64,000 nucleotides of DNA from Choristoneura fumiferana (taxonomy: Eukaryota > Arthropoda > Insecta > Lepidoptera > Tortricidae): positions 16,376,776 to 16,440,775 of the forward strand of contig NC_133476.1 in the NCBI RefSeq assembly GCF_025370935.1. The letters are read 5' to 3'. The position numbers and the translations under genes were made by a program. The notes below the pieces were generated by a model, which was not told where the DNA came from, did no database searches, and worked only from the letters and a program-made list of their open reading frames with translations. This document shows positions 32,494-44,659 of this stretch, in pieces (position 1 is the first letter of the stretch; the number at the start of each line of letters is the position of its first letter).

Positions 32494-32546
32494 TTTATGC
32501 ACTAGTAGTAGTAGTTGTAGTAGTTTATGTAGTAGTAGTGCATAAA
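32494..32546. repeat. TAG microsatellite inside an inverted repeat
   Basis: TTTATGCACTA and TAGTGCATAAA enclose an AGT triplet array of about 30 bases. The arms could fold, with the array in the loop. Confidence 0.6.
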
Positions 32547-33282
32547 AAGTCAGTTTATGTCGCCTAGATCCAGCATAAACATGAACTTTACGAGCATGAG
32601 AAGTGAAACAGTAGATTGTTGCACCAAGCAGAAAGTTATTTATTATTGCACCGAGTGCCGATTTGGAGCCCGAGCGTCAGCGATAAATATAAATTACTAA
32701 ATGCGAGGTGCATAATCTGCTTTTCTTTCAATTATTACAGGAATAGTAGACGAAAAAAAACATGCTAAAGAATTAATAGAAAAGAAACTGAGGAAAGAAA
32801 TGTCACTAGCACTCGATGATTCCTTTTTTTATAAGTTTAAATTCACACTCAAAAAATATCCACGGAAAATTCGCAAGGTTCCCGTCAATTCGTTTTTTTT
32901 TATTTCTTACTTTTTTTGGCAGAGTTAGTAGCCAGTAGCGGTAGATATTTTTACCCGCGATCTGTCAAATTTCGGATGGGCGCCAGATTGGCCAGCCAAA
33001 TACACAAAGTTTTTTTTTAAACATACGGCTACTTAACTTACTGTTTTTGGTAGGATTGGTAACCTAACATAGATTTTTTTTCACTATGCAGGCTAATTTT
33101 ATAGCAAAAATACTTGTGTTACCTCTTTGGTGGTGCAATTTAAAAAAATCTAAAACAATGCAATAAAGGATTTTCATAAATTTTTTCTGCTCTGGAGCAG
33201 AAAAGTCCTGCTTTGTGCTGGGTATTTAGTGCGGTTATGATGAAATTAAAGAATAATTGGAAGAAAAATATTTTATATTGAA
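32547..33282. other. No recognised feature
   Basis: AT-rich sequence with several T runs. No gene or repeat family that I know. Confidence 0.45.
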
Positions 33283-33655
33283 TTATATTTTACCGGATAA
33301 CTCACGTCTTAAATCGAGTTTAGCCGACATGTTTCGGGCTAATTCGTAACTCTTCTTTCTAAGAGCAACGCGACTCAGCGGCTGCTGCAACACGTGCACT
33401 GCGAGCTACCGCTCTGCTCGCGCGACTACCCGACGAAACTGACACCGGCGCACAACTACCCGCGTTTTCATAGTAATTTTTATTGTCACAGTCAAATGTA
33501 AGGTACACTAACAACATCACTCTGTAAAGGCACATTCACACCAACCGATGACAGAGCAGCCGCTGAGTCGCGTTGCTCCTAGGAAGAAGGGCTACGAATT
33601 AGCCCGAAACATGTCGATCTAAACTTGATTTAAGACGAGAGATATCCGGTACAAT
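33283..33655. mobile_element. Inverted-repeat element, ~105-bp arms, GACATGTTTCGGGCTA family
   Basis: The left arm (33283-33386) holds TACCGGATAACTCACGTCTT, GACATGTTTCGGGCTAATTC, AGCAACGCGACTCAGCGGCT. The right arm (about 33550-33655) is its reverse complement with modest divergence. The spacer is about 160 bp and GC-rich. I know the GACATGTTTCGGGCTA motif from dispersed lepidopteran repeats. No transposase is encoded. Confidence 0.8.
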
Positions 33656-33950
33656 ATCATTTAATATGAGTAAGTCTAAAGGTAGTTTCATATTCAAAAT
33701 ATTTGTAGTTTCATTTCCCAAACGAGTCTATAGCACATTTGAATTTTGTTCATTTGGTCAAATAATATGACATCATTTTATTTTGTCCAATTTGATTAAG
33801 ACAAACTTTTATTAAGCAAACATTTTTCGAAAAAGTTTCTCGATGAGGGCTACGGCATAGATGTCGCTAGCGTCACTGCTTAAGTGGCTAAATAAGAAAC
33901 AAACAAGCTGAGATATTAGGTGCATAGGGGAAATTCGTGTCGGTACCGTT

Positions 33951-34153
33951 GACCATCAGTGGTGTAGCGGTATAGCACGCGGTACGGAATACCGAGGACC
34001 TGGGTTCGATTCCCAGTGATGGTCTTATTTTTCTGGTTTTTCTGTGCATCTATATTTCAGTTTGTATTTTCAATTTAGGTTTTACGGGATGACCGTAAAA
34101 GTAAAAATTTGGAATTGAAATAAAAAATACAAAAAGATTCCAAAAAACCAATC
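33951..34153 (+). mobile_element. tRNA-derived SINE (family 1), plus-strand copy
   Basis: Nearly identical to the copy at 2852. It has the same tRNA-like head (acceptor ACCATCA / TGATGGT, B box GGTTCGATTCC) and the same end at CCAAAAAACCAATC. The head carries GCACGCGG where the other has GCAAGCGG, giving a better D-stem. No target duplication is evident. Confidence 0.85.
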
Positions 34154-34293
34154 TTAAATATTTTTCTTTGGATAATAGTTGTAAGATATATTTAAAATAA
34201 AATTAATGTCACTTCGCATAAGTATTCAACTTAGATAGCGAGCGAGCAAGATTTGTCGGAGCACAAGTGACTCAGATAATAAGTTCGAAGATA

Positions 34294-34466
34294 ATATACT
34301 TGGTTTGGATAGGTACCTATTTAACTAAATGTAAACAAAACAACGTCAATTGGTGTCTTAAATATTGAAATTTATCTAGTAAAATGTAAAAAATCCTTGA
34401 ATGCACCAAATCTAGCAGCTGAAGTTTGTTTACATTTAGTTAAATACCTATCCAAACCAAGTATAT
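34294..34466. mobile_element. MITE with ATATACTTGGTTTGGATAGG ends, short form
   Basis: The left arm ATATACTTGGTTTGGATAGG..TTTAACTAAATGTAAACAAA is inverted at 34424-34466 (TTTACATTTAGTTAAATACC, TATCCAAACCAAGTATAT). The interior has CGTCAATTGGTGTCTTAAAT and ATCCTTGAATG. A longer copy is at 38081-38315, so this one is an internally deleted form. Confidence 0.82.
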
Positions 34467-37400
34467 GACTAATGTACCTACTAAACTTGAAATCATTGAA
34501 AATTTGTCATTATTTCCCCGATTGCAAGGAGTGGTCATGTTTTTATTTTTATTTTTATTTTTAATGACATCGTTTAATCTCATCTTTGTCAGTCTTAAAT
34601 TCACCAGTCGAGCTACCAGGCAACCATGAGTCGTAAGGAAGTCTCCGCTGCCGCCGTTTGTCTCCAGCGCACCTCCGCGCGTCCGATTTATGGCACAGTT
34701 TTGTGAACTCTTAACCGTTACGTGATCTGCTTCCGAATCCAATTTATACCCTCCATGGGAAAAGTTCAGACGCCTATTCTTTACGACTCATCTCTGCGCT
34801 CTGCCAGACTCCTGTGTTCCTGGTGAACTGTTTTTCAATTTATTTACGATCGTTCTTAAAAAATTGCATAAAATCCTGCGTAGGCTGTTTCAGAAAAATC
34901 TAAACATTAGGAATATACATGTTTTTTTATTAAATATGTTTTGACTAATTGATTTAGATATTACAAATATGGGGTATTGGTTATCGGGGGAATCGGGGTC
35001 GATTGTTTAGTAAAATACAAATCATGTTGCGCATAACAAATAAAGGATTAAATCTTTCATTAAATGTCACTCAGTTCGTTATTAAAGCGAGAAGCCAGAG
35101 ACAAATGGAGTGGAAGCGAGTTGACCCAAACAGGCGAACGGGGGTCCGTCTGAGTCCTAACAAAATACATCCTAAATAATTATCGTGCGGAGGCTACTTC
35201 CAGTTAGGAAAGCTTGCTATTGACCAATTATTGTCTTGCCAAACTGTTTTTATCGGAGGCAATTATCACACGTCCGTCATGAAATATTACATCTAGTACA
35301 AGGAAATTCAAATTAAAAAATATATAGTGTCATTAAACCTACATTGTCACTTAGGCTAACAAAGCTCTTTTGGAGTAAATTTGATACCATCAAAAACATA
35401 ACTTGTAAAAAAAACAAGTCTCGCAACTCAGTTCTTCTACCGGAAAAAGATATGAGATCCTTGTAACACCAAGTCGGTTAATTTATTCAGGATCCTTCTG
35501 TCTTAAGTTATTACGTACGTAGCTAACCTAACAACATCTTATAGTAACCATATCAATATTAAAAATCTTTTATGTTTCAAATAAATAGATTGACTGTCAC
35601 ACTAAACAATCTAATTTAATATAATATGTATGACTTGTGAGATACATTGTGTTTTCCTTAATTTATACACTAAACATTAATTGTATTCTAAATTTGAAGC
35701 TTCTATGTCTGCTGGAAGTGCCTTAGAGTTTTGATGATCAGTCAGTCAGTCAGTGAGTGAGTGAGTGTGTGAGTAACAAAATTAAGAAGCTTTGACTAGT
35801 TATAATTCTTAAAGTACTGGTTCAAATTGAATTAAATTTTAAATATAATGAGTTTATACAATGCCCGATTGGTTACTGAAAATTCAGGCTTTTAGTTTTA
35901 TCCACTACAAAGTTATAGGGGGTAGAAAATGGCCTGAACTGCTTCGAGAAAAGGATGGTATTGCTAGACTTGGCGGGGGCACTGCCTGGCCCCCGATTTC
36001 AGTTTAGAGGAAGATGACACTTTCAGTTACAATTATTGGGATTTTGGCCCATTGCTAGTTTTTGTATGTAAAATCAAATGGAATTAAACCACTGCTACTA
36101 AATAATTTTGGCAAGAGTTTCACAAGAAACAACTTACGTTACGAACAAAATATTCCAATAGGCAAATTGATTCCGTCGAAACGCAACGTCCAAAACGGGA
36201 GTTCCCAGCCCCGGTCACCCGATGGGCATTTAGTATTATTATTTATTGACTCGCCCGGATTCACTTTTCACCCCACCCTCCTCGCAAACAAATCGGAAGA
36301 AGTAATTATTAAGAATACTGCAAATACGGTGGCAGACTTTATTAGAAATTTTGGGTAGGTATGTAAATTGCCTTTTGAAATCGATAAAACAGTATGTACA
36401 AAACGAACAACTTAAGGAATAAAATTTCACATAAGTACGATCGAAATTACTGTCGTGGTCAAGTATTTTACGAGTACTTCAACACGTAAACGTAACAATA
36501 ACTTGCTTGATTACAGTAGATTATACGAAATGGGCAATTCAAAAAATTTATTGTTTTTGTTTAAACCTAAGTTCAAAAAAGGCACGTATAACGTAATTTA
36601 TACCTACTTTATGATTTTATTTAGCTTTGCAATAATTTAGAAATTTACCGTAAAACGCAGTTAGGACTGTCAGTCTTATAAAGGCAGTGCCGTGGCGCCG
36701 TAACATTGCTGGTTGCTATTTTAACGTAACGTCAGTGATAACAAGTAATGACTGACTAGGTTGTGTTCACTATCAGTAACAGCGAGGTTTTTGAAAACAT
36801 ATTTATTTCTCGTTTCTCTCATTATCCGGGTTGCCTGACGAAAATATTCACTCCATACCATCGAAAGGTTAAGCACAATATTCATGTGGCCAGGATTAAC
36901 TAATTAAGGGCTTTATGCAGTAGACATTTGAAAGGTTTTCTTCCCGGATACGGGCATCGGGTATCAAAGCCAGCAAGTACAGACGTAAACAAACACGCAG
37001 ACTGTTCCAACACATCGGAAATCGAAGGATTTGTAGTTTTGTTATTTCGCACGAGAGATCCTTTTGTTGCATGGATTCGCGTTAAATGGAAGGGAAGTTA
37101 GTGTAGGGAGGTGCGCTCGATCGGCCGAACGCAATCTTTGTTTCCTAAGGCTATGCAAGACAACCAATAACGCTTGACACGTGGCATTCTATAACCCCGT
37201 CTGTTTTTCACTGTTTTTATTAAGCCCGGAGGGGGCGGGGAAGGTCAGGGTATAACGGTGGTCGGACCGGAACGGCACCGTCCACCCTAGCACGCTGGCT
37301 GCGAATAAATCAGAATCTAATACGGTGCGACAAGATTGCTAGAGTTTTCCGTCTTATTGAACCTTTTTCCGGTGGAAGAAAAATAGGAAGCCGATATCGC

Positions 37401-37482
37401 GTGATCGCGTTAATTGTACTTAGTCCATCTTTTAAACTGCTGCTTTTTGACCTCCTGGCTGCTTTTTGAAACTACGTCTTTA
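34467..37482. other. Repeat-poor stretch; TCAG/TGAG microsatellite at 35742-35772
   Basis: No gene is supported. CCCGATTGCAAGGAGTGG near 34517 recurs at 54399 with one change and is a small dispersed motif. The TCAG/TGAG array and a GC-richer patch around 37080-37420 are the only local structure. Confidence 0.4.
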
Positions 37483-37727
37483 AGACCGCGAATCGGCGAG
37501 CGCAGCGTAGGACGTCCACCAACGAGACGAACGGATGACCAGAGGCCGTATTGCCTAACGTTTCTGATGCTCGCGATCGCAATTAAGTGACAGTTTTTGT
37601 ATGCGAAATCTCAAGTTCACGATAGATGCAGGCCGCTTCCAACCGAAAGCAATGGCCGGTCTATGGGGGAGTCTTATGCCCAGCAGTGAGCGTCGTACGT
37701 ACAGCTGATATGATGATGATGATGATG
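37483..37727 (+). pseudogene. RTE-clade LINE 3' end split by a MITE
   Basis: The same family as 494-925: CGCGAATCGGCGAGCGCAGC, GTAGGACGTCCACCAACGAG, ACGGATGACC, then (after the inserted unit) GATGCAGGCCGCTTCCAAC and a GATGATGATGATGATGG tail. The order matches the RTE copy at 494, with about 13 bases of RTE lost at the insertion point. Confidence 0.82.
37540..37613. mobile_element. MITE-like unit B inserted in the RTE fragment
   Basis: CAGAGGCCGTATTGCCTAAC, GTTTCTGATGCTCGCGATCG and TGACAGTTTTTGTATGCG match the inverted unit at 26654-26733. The far end (GAAATCTC) is decayed or truncated. The nesting shows that the unit arrived after the RTE copy. Confidence 0.72.
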
Positions 37728-37788
37728 GTGTTAGTTTACCAGTTATTTTTATTCTGTGTATATTTAAGTTGTGCTTTTTTAATAAAGT

Positions 37789-37895
37789 CGAAGTTAAAAT
37801 ATCTTTATGAAATTTAGGCTAAAACAAGTACTTATGAATGTCACACCGGTTCGGAAAACCCACTGTTGAGAGGAATCCGGCAAGAAGCTCAACAA
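37789..37895 (-). repeat. LINE 3' tail, TTTCTTGCCGG family, minus strand
   Basis: The plus strand carries the inverted blocks: AAAATATCTTTATGAAATTT, AAGTACTTATGAATGTCA, CCGGTTCGGAAAACC and GAATCCGGCAAGAAGCTC, matching 14886-15006. It lies about 60 bases after the RTE fragment on the opposite strand. Confidence 0.75.
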
Positions 37896-38080
37896 TATAT
37901 ATTTTTTTAAACCTTACAATGTTAGTTAATGATTTACATCACAAGTATTTGACACAACCAAATTTTTTAACGATTCGATCAAAGTAAGGGATTACCATTG
38001 CGATTTTGAAATATTCCTGTCTATGATATAACATTAATTTTAGTATAGATCAATACTTTGTTAGTGAGCTGAATACACTC

Positions 38081-38315
38081 TACTTGGTTTAGATAGTTAT
38101 TAACTAAATTAAAACAAAACAACGTCAATTGGTGTCTTAAATATTGAAATTCCCCCCCATTGAACATTACATTTCTTTTTGATATACATTTCTATATTGT
38201 CTAGTTTGTATTACAATGATAGATAAGTAAAATGTTTTAAATCCTTGAATGTATGTACCAAATCTGGCAGCAGAAGTTTGTTAACATTTAGTCAAATACC
38301 TATGCAAACCAAGTA
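38081..38315. mobile_element. MITE with TACTTGGTTTAGATAG ends, long form
   Basis: The ends TACTTGGTTTAGATAG..TTAACTAAAT and ATTTAGTCAAATACCTATGC..CAAACCAAGTA are inverted. It shares CGTCAATTGGTGTCTTAAAT with the short form at 34294 and has about 65 extra internal bases, including a CCCCCCC run and GATATACATTTCTATATTG. Confidence 0.8.
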
Positions 38316-38794
38316 ATTATATTATAGGTACTTACCTAATAGTATAGTATACTTATATTACTCGCACAAGAATGGAATCAAAACCGTTTACCACTACAGC
38401 AACCTGCAAGACGTCGTGAACACAAAATCGCGCGTCTGCGGCTAGCCGGGAATTAATTCCATTGACTGTGCCCGTGTAATGAGACCGATGGATGTAGGAA
38501 TTTAATGGAGAATTAATATGTGGCTAGTGCAGTAATAGTTTGACTGCCTACTACGCTAAAGTTGAAGATTTCTTAGCTGTCTTTCTTAACTATTGACTGA
38601 TTAAACGGTTCTGAAATAACGGCTGTCGAAAGTTACTTGCCCTTTGAAAAATCTTTAACTGTCTATGTTTTAAAAAGAAATTAGTTTTTGGTAAAAATTT
38701 CATGTTCAATACAAGATTTTTTTGCTGACTGTACTTTTGTTGACTGTACTTGAATTGTCACCCAAACTACATTTGCATACCAAATTTCAATTCA
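38316..38794. other. No recognised feature
   Basis: AT-rich with no signal. CTGACTGTACTTTTGTTGAC holds a short local duplication. Confidence 0.45.
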
Positions 38795-39005
38795 ATGCTA
38801 TTAACCGTTGTAGAGTTCTGTCCTGCGGAGACGATCCTGGCTGGACTATCAGAATGTCATTAGGTACCAAATGCCAAATTTTAAGACAATCCAACTACTA
38901 AAAGTCGGTCAAATTTAACTTGCAAGATTTGACCCGCACATGTATACATAGATAAATACATTAATAAACATTAAACATAGTATTGCAAGTTAAATAAAAG
39001 CTTTT
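38795..39005 (+). repeat. Dispersed repeat (CTGCGGAGACGATCCTGGC family)
   Basis: AGAGTTCTGTCCTGCGGAGA, CGATCCTGGCTGGACTATCA, GAATGTCATTAGGTACCAAA and TGACTTGCAAG-like TTAACTTGCAAGATTTGACC. The first half aligns with 25637-25720. It is common in Lepidoptera and I cannot assign its class. Confidence 0.6.
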
Positions 39006-40227
39006 AAACAAAAACTGAACCATGTTACTGCAAAATGTTAGACAAACATGTCTAAGTTTTAAGTTGTTTTTGGTAAAACCCGAAACAATACTTTAATCGG
39101 TTAATATTTTCAACCTTACCTTGAGAAACAGGTACGATACTGGCCATGATACCAAAATATTTAATGAAATTACTTTTGACAAGATTTTAATCTAATAACT
39201 ACATCTTTTGAAATATCTAGCTGCTTCAGCCAGTCACTGCAAGCAAACCTGTTCACACACAGACCGCCTGACTGAGCATAGTGAAGCATGCATGGTCCAT
39301 AGACGTACTTTGAGAGGACGTGTGCGCGGGCCTTATTTCATGCTCCATGGAACATCTTATAGCCCGGGGTCTGCGCAAATTATAATTACTAATGCTCGTG
39401 TGCTCAAAGCTGTTGTTTTTGTGGTTTGAATTTTGGCTTATTAAAGCCCTGATGCGGACTGGACTGGGGCTGAAAGGCTTGTGACGGAAATTTTATAATG
39501 CACAGAGCAATTAAGTTTCACTGTAGTGTGGGGGAATTTGTGGCAGCTTCTATGAAGCATATTTATGATGCTACGAGTACAACAGTTTTGCAATGAAAAA
39601 CAATAATGGACTTGAGAAATATGGTTTAGTATGAGATTGTTTTTCGAGATATAAATATTGAATGAAAGACTGAAAAAAAAAACAATAATAAGATGGAGTC
39701 TAATTTTTGAAAGAAAGAAAAACATATTTTCGTTACATTTTAAAAACGTTAAACAGAATAAAGCGGAAACAGATACATATAGATATAAACATTTTACATT
39801 TGATATGAAGGCTACTATTTCAATTTCCATATTATCTGAAATCTGTCTAAAAGTTAGATATTTTATTGGTGTTAAACGGGCAAACAAACACCCGAGTGAC
39901 TCTATAAGGCTTCCGTTTTTTCCTTTGGTAGCAAACTCTTAAAAAACTTTTCTTAATGATTACACGATTTCTCTAAAATTCCCTCATCTGGGCGTGAACC
40001 AAGGAACCAACGCTAAAATTAATGGCCCCAAAATAACACAATTAACTTAATCGAATAGTTGTTTACACCGTGTCACTGCTGCAATTAAAATTGTTTCGGA
40101 AGACAGTAAATCATTGGCGCGCAAGTGAAACATCACTGTGCACACCTTGCAATAAATTTTCCAATTACAGCGGAATTCCGCTGGCTCCGGGATGATATTA
40201 ACTATGGCGGCGTAGCACATTGTTTTT
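39006..40227. other. No recognised gene
   Basis: A 148-codon minus-strand frame at 39441-39887 is an AT-rich chance frame full of F, L, I and K. I see no family match and do not call it. No repeat is recognised. Confidence 0.4.
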
Positions 40228-40340
40228 TAGAGTTCCGTAGTCCTACACGGACCCTTATAGTTTCAGTATTTCCATCTATCTGCCAAGTAGGTATCTGCCT
40301 GTCTGCCTGCCCGTCTGCGACTTAGCTTCTTGAGCACTGT
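40228..40340 (+). mobile_element. GGGTTCCGTACC-type element, 5' fragment
   Basis: TTAGAGTTCCGTAGTCCTAC, ACGGACCCTTATAGTTTCAG and TCTGCCTGTCTGCCTGCC followed by CTTCTTGAGCAC resemble the first 110 bases of 1319-1600. The 3' half is absent. Confidence 0.55.
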
Positions 40341-41924
40341 TAGTGCTAGAAAACTGTAACGGAAAAACTGGTAAAATAAAATTTAAAAAAAAAATCTTTT
40401 ATGATACTTCCCCTATACTTAAAGTGGTTATAGTTTTATTCTCGTCTAATAGTAAGTATATTATATCCCATAGTAAGTGATATTGTCGACTACTTAGGTC
40501 TTTTATTAAATTTTACATTACATTTAATATTTCAAACCCACAGTTTAACTTGTAAGTTGGGGAGACAGCACTTATACTTAAGTCTAATATTTTGCAAATT
40601 GGAACCTTAAATAAAAAGGGGGTTTCATAAATCTATGAAAATAGTCTTCTAAAGCTTTTTTATAATGAATGTAAACTTTCCGTATTCAATAAAAATAATA
40701 AATTTAAGTTCTAGGTATAGAAAACACGACGTAGAGGAGGTATTCCAGTAAATTTCATTAACGTCCCGCACCGCCCGAACTTGATTTATTCTTCACCGAG
40801 CCAATTTAATGATAAATACACAACATTATATCCGAGGTAATTTGTTCACTAGACAGCCTTAACCTGAAAAGGAACAAATGAAGTCACAATTACCAGTATT
40901 TTAGCGGCAGTCTCCCTGTTCATGTTTTCGCTGTCTTATTATGTCCTATTATACAAGATTTGTGTTCAATTATTTTAATAAATCGCCTGAAAATGAGTCA
41001 TTATAAAATAAGCGTGTGCTTTTATTTAACTTGCCACATTCGTTTGTTTGTGTGAATGAATTTCACTTGTAGTGATCGGATTGCTTGAAAGGGTAGGTGT
41101 TGCAAAAGTACCTACAGTAAAAAAGCGTTTATTCCAAACGAATTTATGCATATCCATCCCATTTCTTTTAAATCACTATGAGACTAATAATCTAAATGTT
41201 ATTAAAAAGTATAAGCATGTAAGTACAGTTAACTATTTATATTTCACCAAAAGACACCAACGGCATGCATGGAAGATAAATTACGAAAATCTCGTATAGG
41301 GGGTGTTATTATTCGGTTTAATGTAGCGAGTGTCACAATGTGTACACATTTCGGCACTTAGCTTGTTAATTTGACGATGACTGTCGCGCTGCCATCCGTC
41401 ATCGCCATGGGCTGTCGCGCGCGTCTTTACGTACGAGGGCGTAAAGGACAGGTTACTAGCGTAAGCTCATAATGTAACTAAGATTGCGTGAAATGGATAT
41501 AACTTAACGTCACGTATATATATATTCTTTGTGTTTTTATGTTGTGAATCCATCTAAATGCCACCGTTTCTAATGTTACTGCAAAACAAGAAAATGCACT
41601 GGAAGCATTATGTATTGTAGCTTCGTTTTTAATTAGTATCAGTTGTACTTGAAAAGTAAACATTGCACGAAAATTACCAGCAATTTCGGAAACTATGTTA
41701 TCTGTATTATACACCATATCGCCATGCATGCAACTGCATCGAAATATCGGGAACTAATTAAAGTTAATCACATTTTATATCTTATAAAAAAGGGTCTAAC
41801 GTTAACCGTAAATAATTTAAAACTGTTAATTCATATTAATTTAAATTAACTCTTAAACTATCTGCTCTTTTAAGACCACACTTTAGTTAGGTTTAGTTAG
41901 GATCATTTAGTGAATCTTCATGAC
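40341..41924. other. No recognised feature
   Basis: AT-rich sequence, with a GC-richer patch around 41370-41450. There is no splice-bounded frame or repeat family that I know. Confidence 0.4.
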
Positions 41925-42040
41925 AACTTTTTTTGGAAAAACAGTGTGGTGATTTCTCTTTTGCTTTCCACGCCGCAGTGCTAGAGTCCGGAGTTCGTAG
42001 TTGACAACGGAGAGCGCTTTTTTCCACACTCACATTACGG
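41925..42040 (-). repeat. Dispersed repeat, shared (inverted) with 13870-13985
   Basis: CAGTGTGGTGATTTCTCTTT, CCACGCCGCAGTGCTAGAGT, CCGGAGTTCGTAGTTGACAA and GGAGAGCGC are the reverse complement of the copy at 13870, in the same order. Confidence 0.7.
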
Positions 42041-44446
42041 AACGAGATAAGTGTCCTCTTCTAAAATCGGATATGACACGGACTTAGACTGTTAAACTAT
42101 TAATATTCATTTGTTGCATAGATGAATCAAGTGAAATATTATTTTGCCACTTAGGTACACTCGCTATCTGCTCTACACTTGCAGCCAACCGTTACTACTC
42201 CTAATTGTAAGATCATCCTGTGAAGTGAACGGGGTGACTGATTATAGGACAATGAGTCGCAATTTTTGCCACCAACGGGTTAAGTCAAGCCTTAAGTCAG
42301 GAAAATGTTCAATGAACGCAAAGGAATTTCACTTAATTTTAAAGAAATTTGTCTCATTACACGGTTTGTGCTTTCGAGTCTTCTGAACGAATGGTTTGAC
42401 TGTTTCGTTTACATCTTTTCAACTAGGTTTACATACACGTTATAATACTTATGTTATTTATGTTTATAGTGAAATTATGGAATTGCTACTTATAATATAT
42501 ATCTTATCTGTTATAGCATAATATATATACTACAAAAACTATTTCAAAAGCTAACATATTAACGCTTTTTATCTCAAGTTAACATAATGTTCGATTTTTT
42601 AGGTATCCCCCTATTATTTTGTACTTATGGGAATGCTTAAATATAATTTTTCGTGTAACTTTTAATGAAAAAAAGAGGTTAATGACTAGGTAGTCTCAGC
42701 ACTTTCCTTAAATGTTCTAACTTCAGATTAAGCGGTTTAATCGTAACAGTTTCTACGAGTTTCACTAGTAGGTATTGCGATCGCAATATTCAAATGCATA
42801 ACACAATAAGAAGTCCGCAGTTTGATAAGCTATTGAAACAGCTCAGGTTCTTGAAACAAAGGTTCCGCTATAATTGGTCGGGTATACCCGAACGCGCGCT
42901 AGACGAGACTTAAATTGAGGTTTTCGAGTTGGGCTAATTTGCCCACCTTCGATCAGCAGATCCCCAGGGTTGAGGGTTAAAATTTGTCTGCACAAAGCGT
43001 CGGTAGATATGCAACGGGGGCAAACGGGTTAAGTGCGGTACACTTAGTCTTTTGTAAAACACTTAAACTTACTTCTAATTTGAAACAATTTTGAATAGAA
43101 AATTTGACCGCTGTATTTTTAATGGTAGAATTTCATACAGACACGTCCTCGGGCACCGAAAAGTCCACTATGATTAAGAATTCCCTCACGTGCCACTGAA
43201 CAAAAAGTAACAACTAAATATTTCGGAGACGGCCCGATAGAGGTCGGGTGCGGATAACAAAAAGTAGGGCCGAGCGGGACCCTCGACACCCGCGCAGATA
43301 TGATAATCCCAAGTATGTAAAATAGTGAAATTTAAGGCCTTTCCATGTGAAGAATTGTGCTCGTTCGGTAGGCAAATTATTCTAATGCGGCCCTTTTATT
43401 CGAAGCACACTCGAGGCACGGGTCGAGCTCCTCCGGCGCTCATTTGTATTTCAATAAAACACTATGCCTATCTAAACACAGCTATGATTCTGATATCGAA
43501 TCCGACCGAACCGAATGCCTATACCGTTCAAATAGCTTGTTATTACAATGTTTTCAGCCGGAGTATTTTCACAATTTATAATCGTTCGTCCATCAATCCA
43601 ATTCTCGATGAATCAATTTGAATACATTGAACTAGGTAGGTATGGCAACATTCATCAAAGTTTACACAAAGTTACAGATCATGAATATGGTAGCAAACAA
43701 AAAACAATCCCCGGTTCGCTCGCATTGTGCCGGTCCCCTGATACGGTCGCGGTGCATTTGTGGATACGCCAATTCAGATGCGTAAATAAAAGGCTCGTAT
43801 CGCTGCGACGGATCCGGTGCGTGTGTCGTGCGATTTGCATGGCGACGAAACTTGAAAGTCCACAATCGCGCATCAGCCCGCGGGAGCAACCTCCTGCGTC
43901 TTCCTGTATCTACCCCTGCAAAACCTCTTTTTGTCAGGGTCCGGCCGGCGGCACAATTCTCGATACATAAATTTTCGCGATCGGTCATCCCTTAAAAACA
44001 AGTTTAGCTCTTTATCCAGACGAGAGTAAGTTAAAGAATGGGTCGGCCGTACGTTACCCTCCAATTCGTTACGTATTCAAATTATTTCGCCGTCCTGTTT
44101 TGGGTCCATTTGTATTGCTATGTACCTACGAATTTTGCACTTTTGTGAGGGTGGTACCATTGATTTTATATGTTTACTTAAGTCAGTATATTTGTTTACG
44201 TTATAGCATGAACTAAGAATAAATCTCCTTGTCGGGATGGTGCTATAGAGGAAGTTAGTCTACGCCTAATTAATTGGCGCGTCATGTGGTGGCTAAGGCG
44301 GGAGATGCTAGCCTTGACGAGCCTCTAGCCTCTCCAAAACGCCCTTCGTCTAGCCACAGAGCTATCAAGATAATACCGTCTTCAAATAATTCTTTGCTTC
44401 AAAGTTCATCTAAAAAAAGCAGCCTGTGCAGTGCTTTTATTAAAAC
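42041..44446. other. Repeat-poor stretch with GC-rich island (about 43140-44060)
   Basis: No gene is supported. Overlapping chance frames near 43550-43990 on both strands come from higher GC, not coding. The island resembles those at 27280 and 48000 in composition. Confidence 0.35.
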
Positions 44447-44659
44447 CTAGTCGTTACCCGCGACTCCGTCCGCGTGGAATTAGGTTATCGCTATCCCGCA
44501 GAACTATGCTATTTTCCGGGATAGTAACTATTATATGTCATTCCCCGAGACGCAAACTATCTATATACCGAATTTCATTTAAATTGGTTCCGCAGACGTG
44601 ATGAGGTAACAAACAAACAAACAGACTTACAAACTTTCGTATTTATAATATTAGTAGGA
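44447..44659 (-). mobile_element. Non-autonomous Helitron, minus strand
   Basis: On the minus strand the 5' end is A|TCCTACTAATATTATAAATA, then CGAAAGTTTGTAAGTCTG and the 3' end CGCGGGTAACGACTAG. TC start and CTAG end are both intact. The middle holds CGGGATAGTAACTATTATAT. It is the best preserved Helitron in the window, about 213 bp. Confidence 0.82.

Noticed and set aside
39441..39887. 148-codon minus-strand frame, the longest of the AT-rich frames
   Set aside because: It is dominated by F, L, I, K and N as expected for translated AT-rich DNA, with no membrane-protein pattern that I would trust and no family signal.
43548..43970. 140-codon frame with overlapping minus-strand frames
   Set aside because: Higher GC lengthens frames on both strands at once, which argues against coding.
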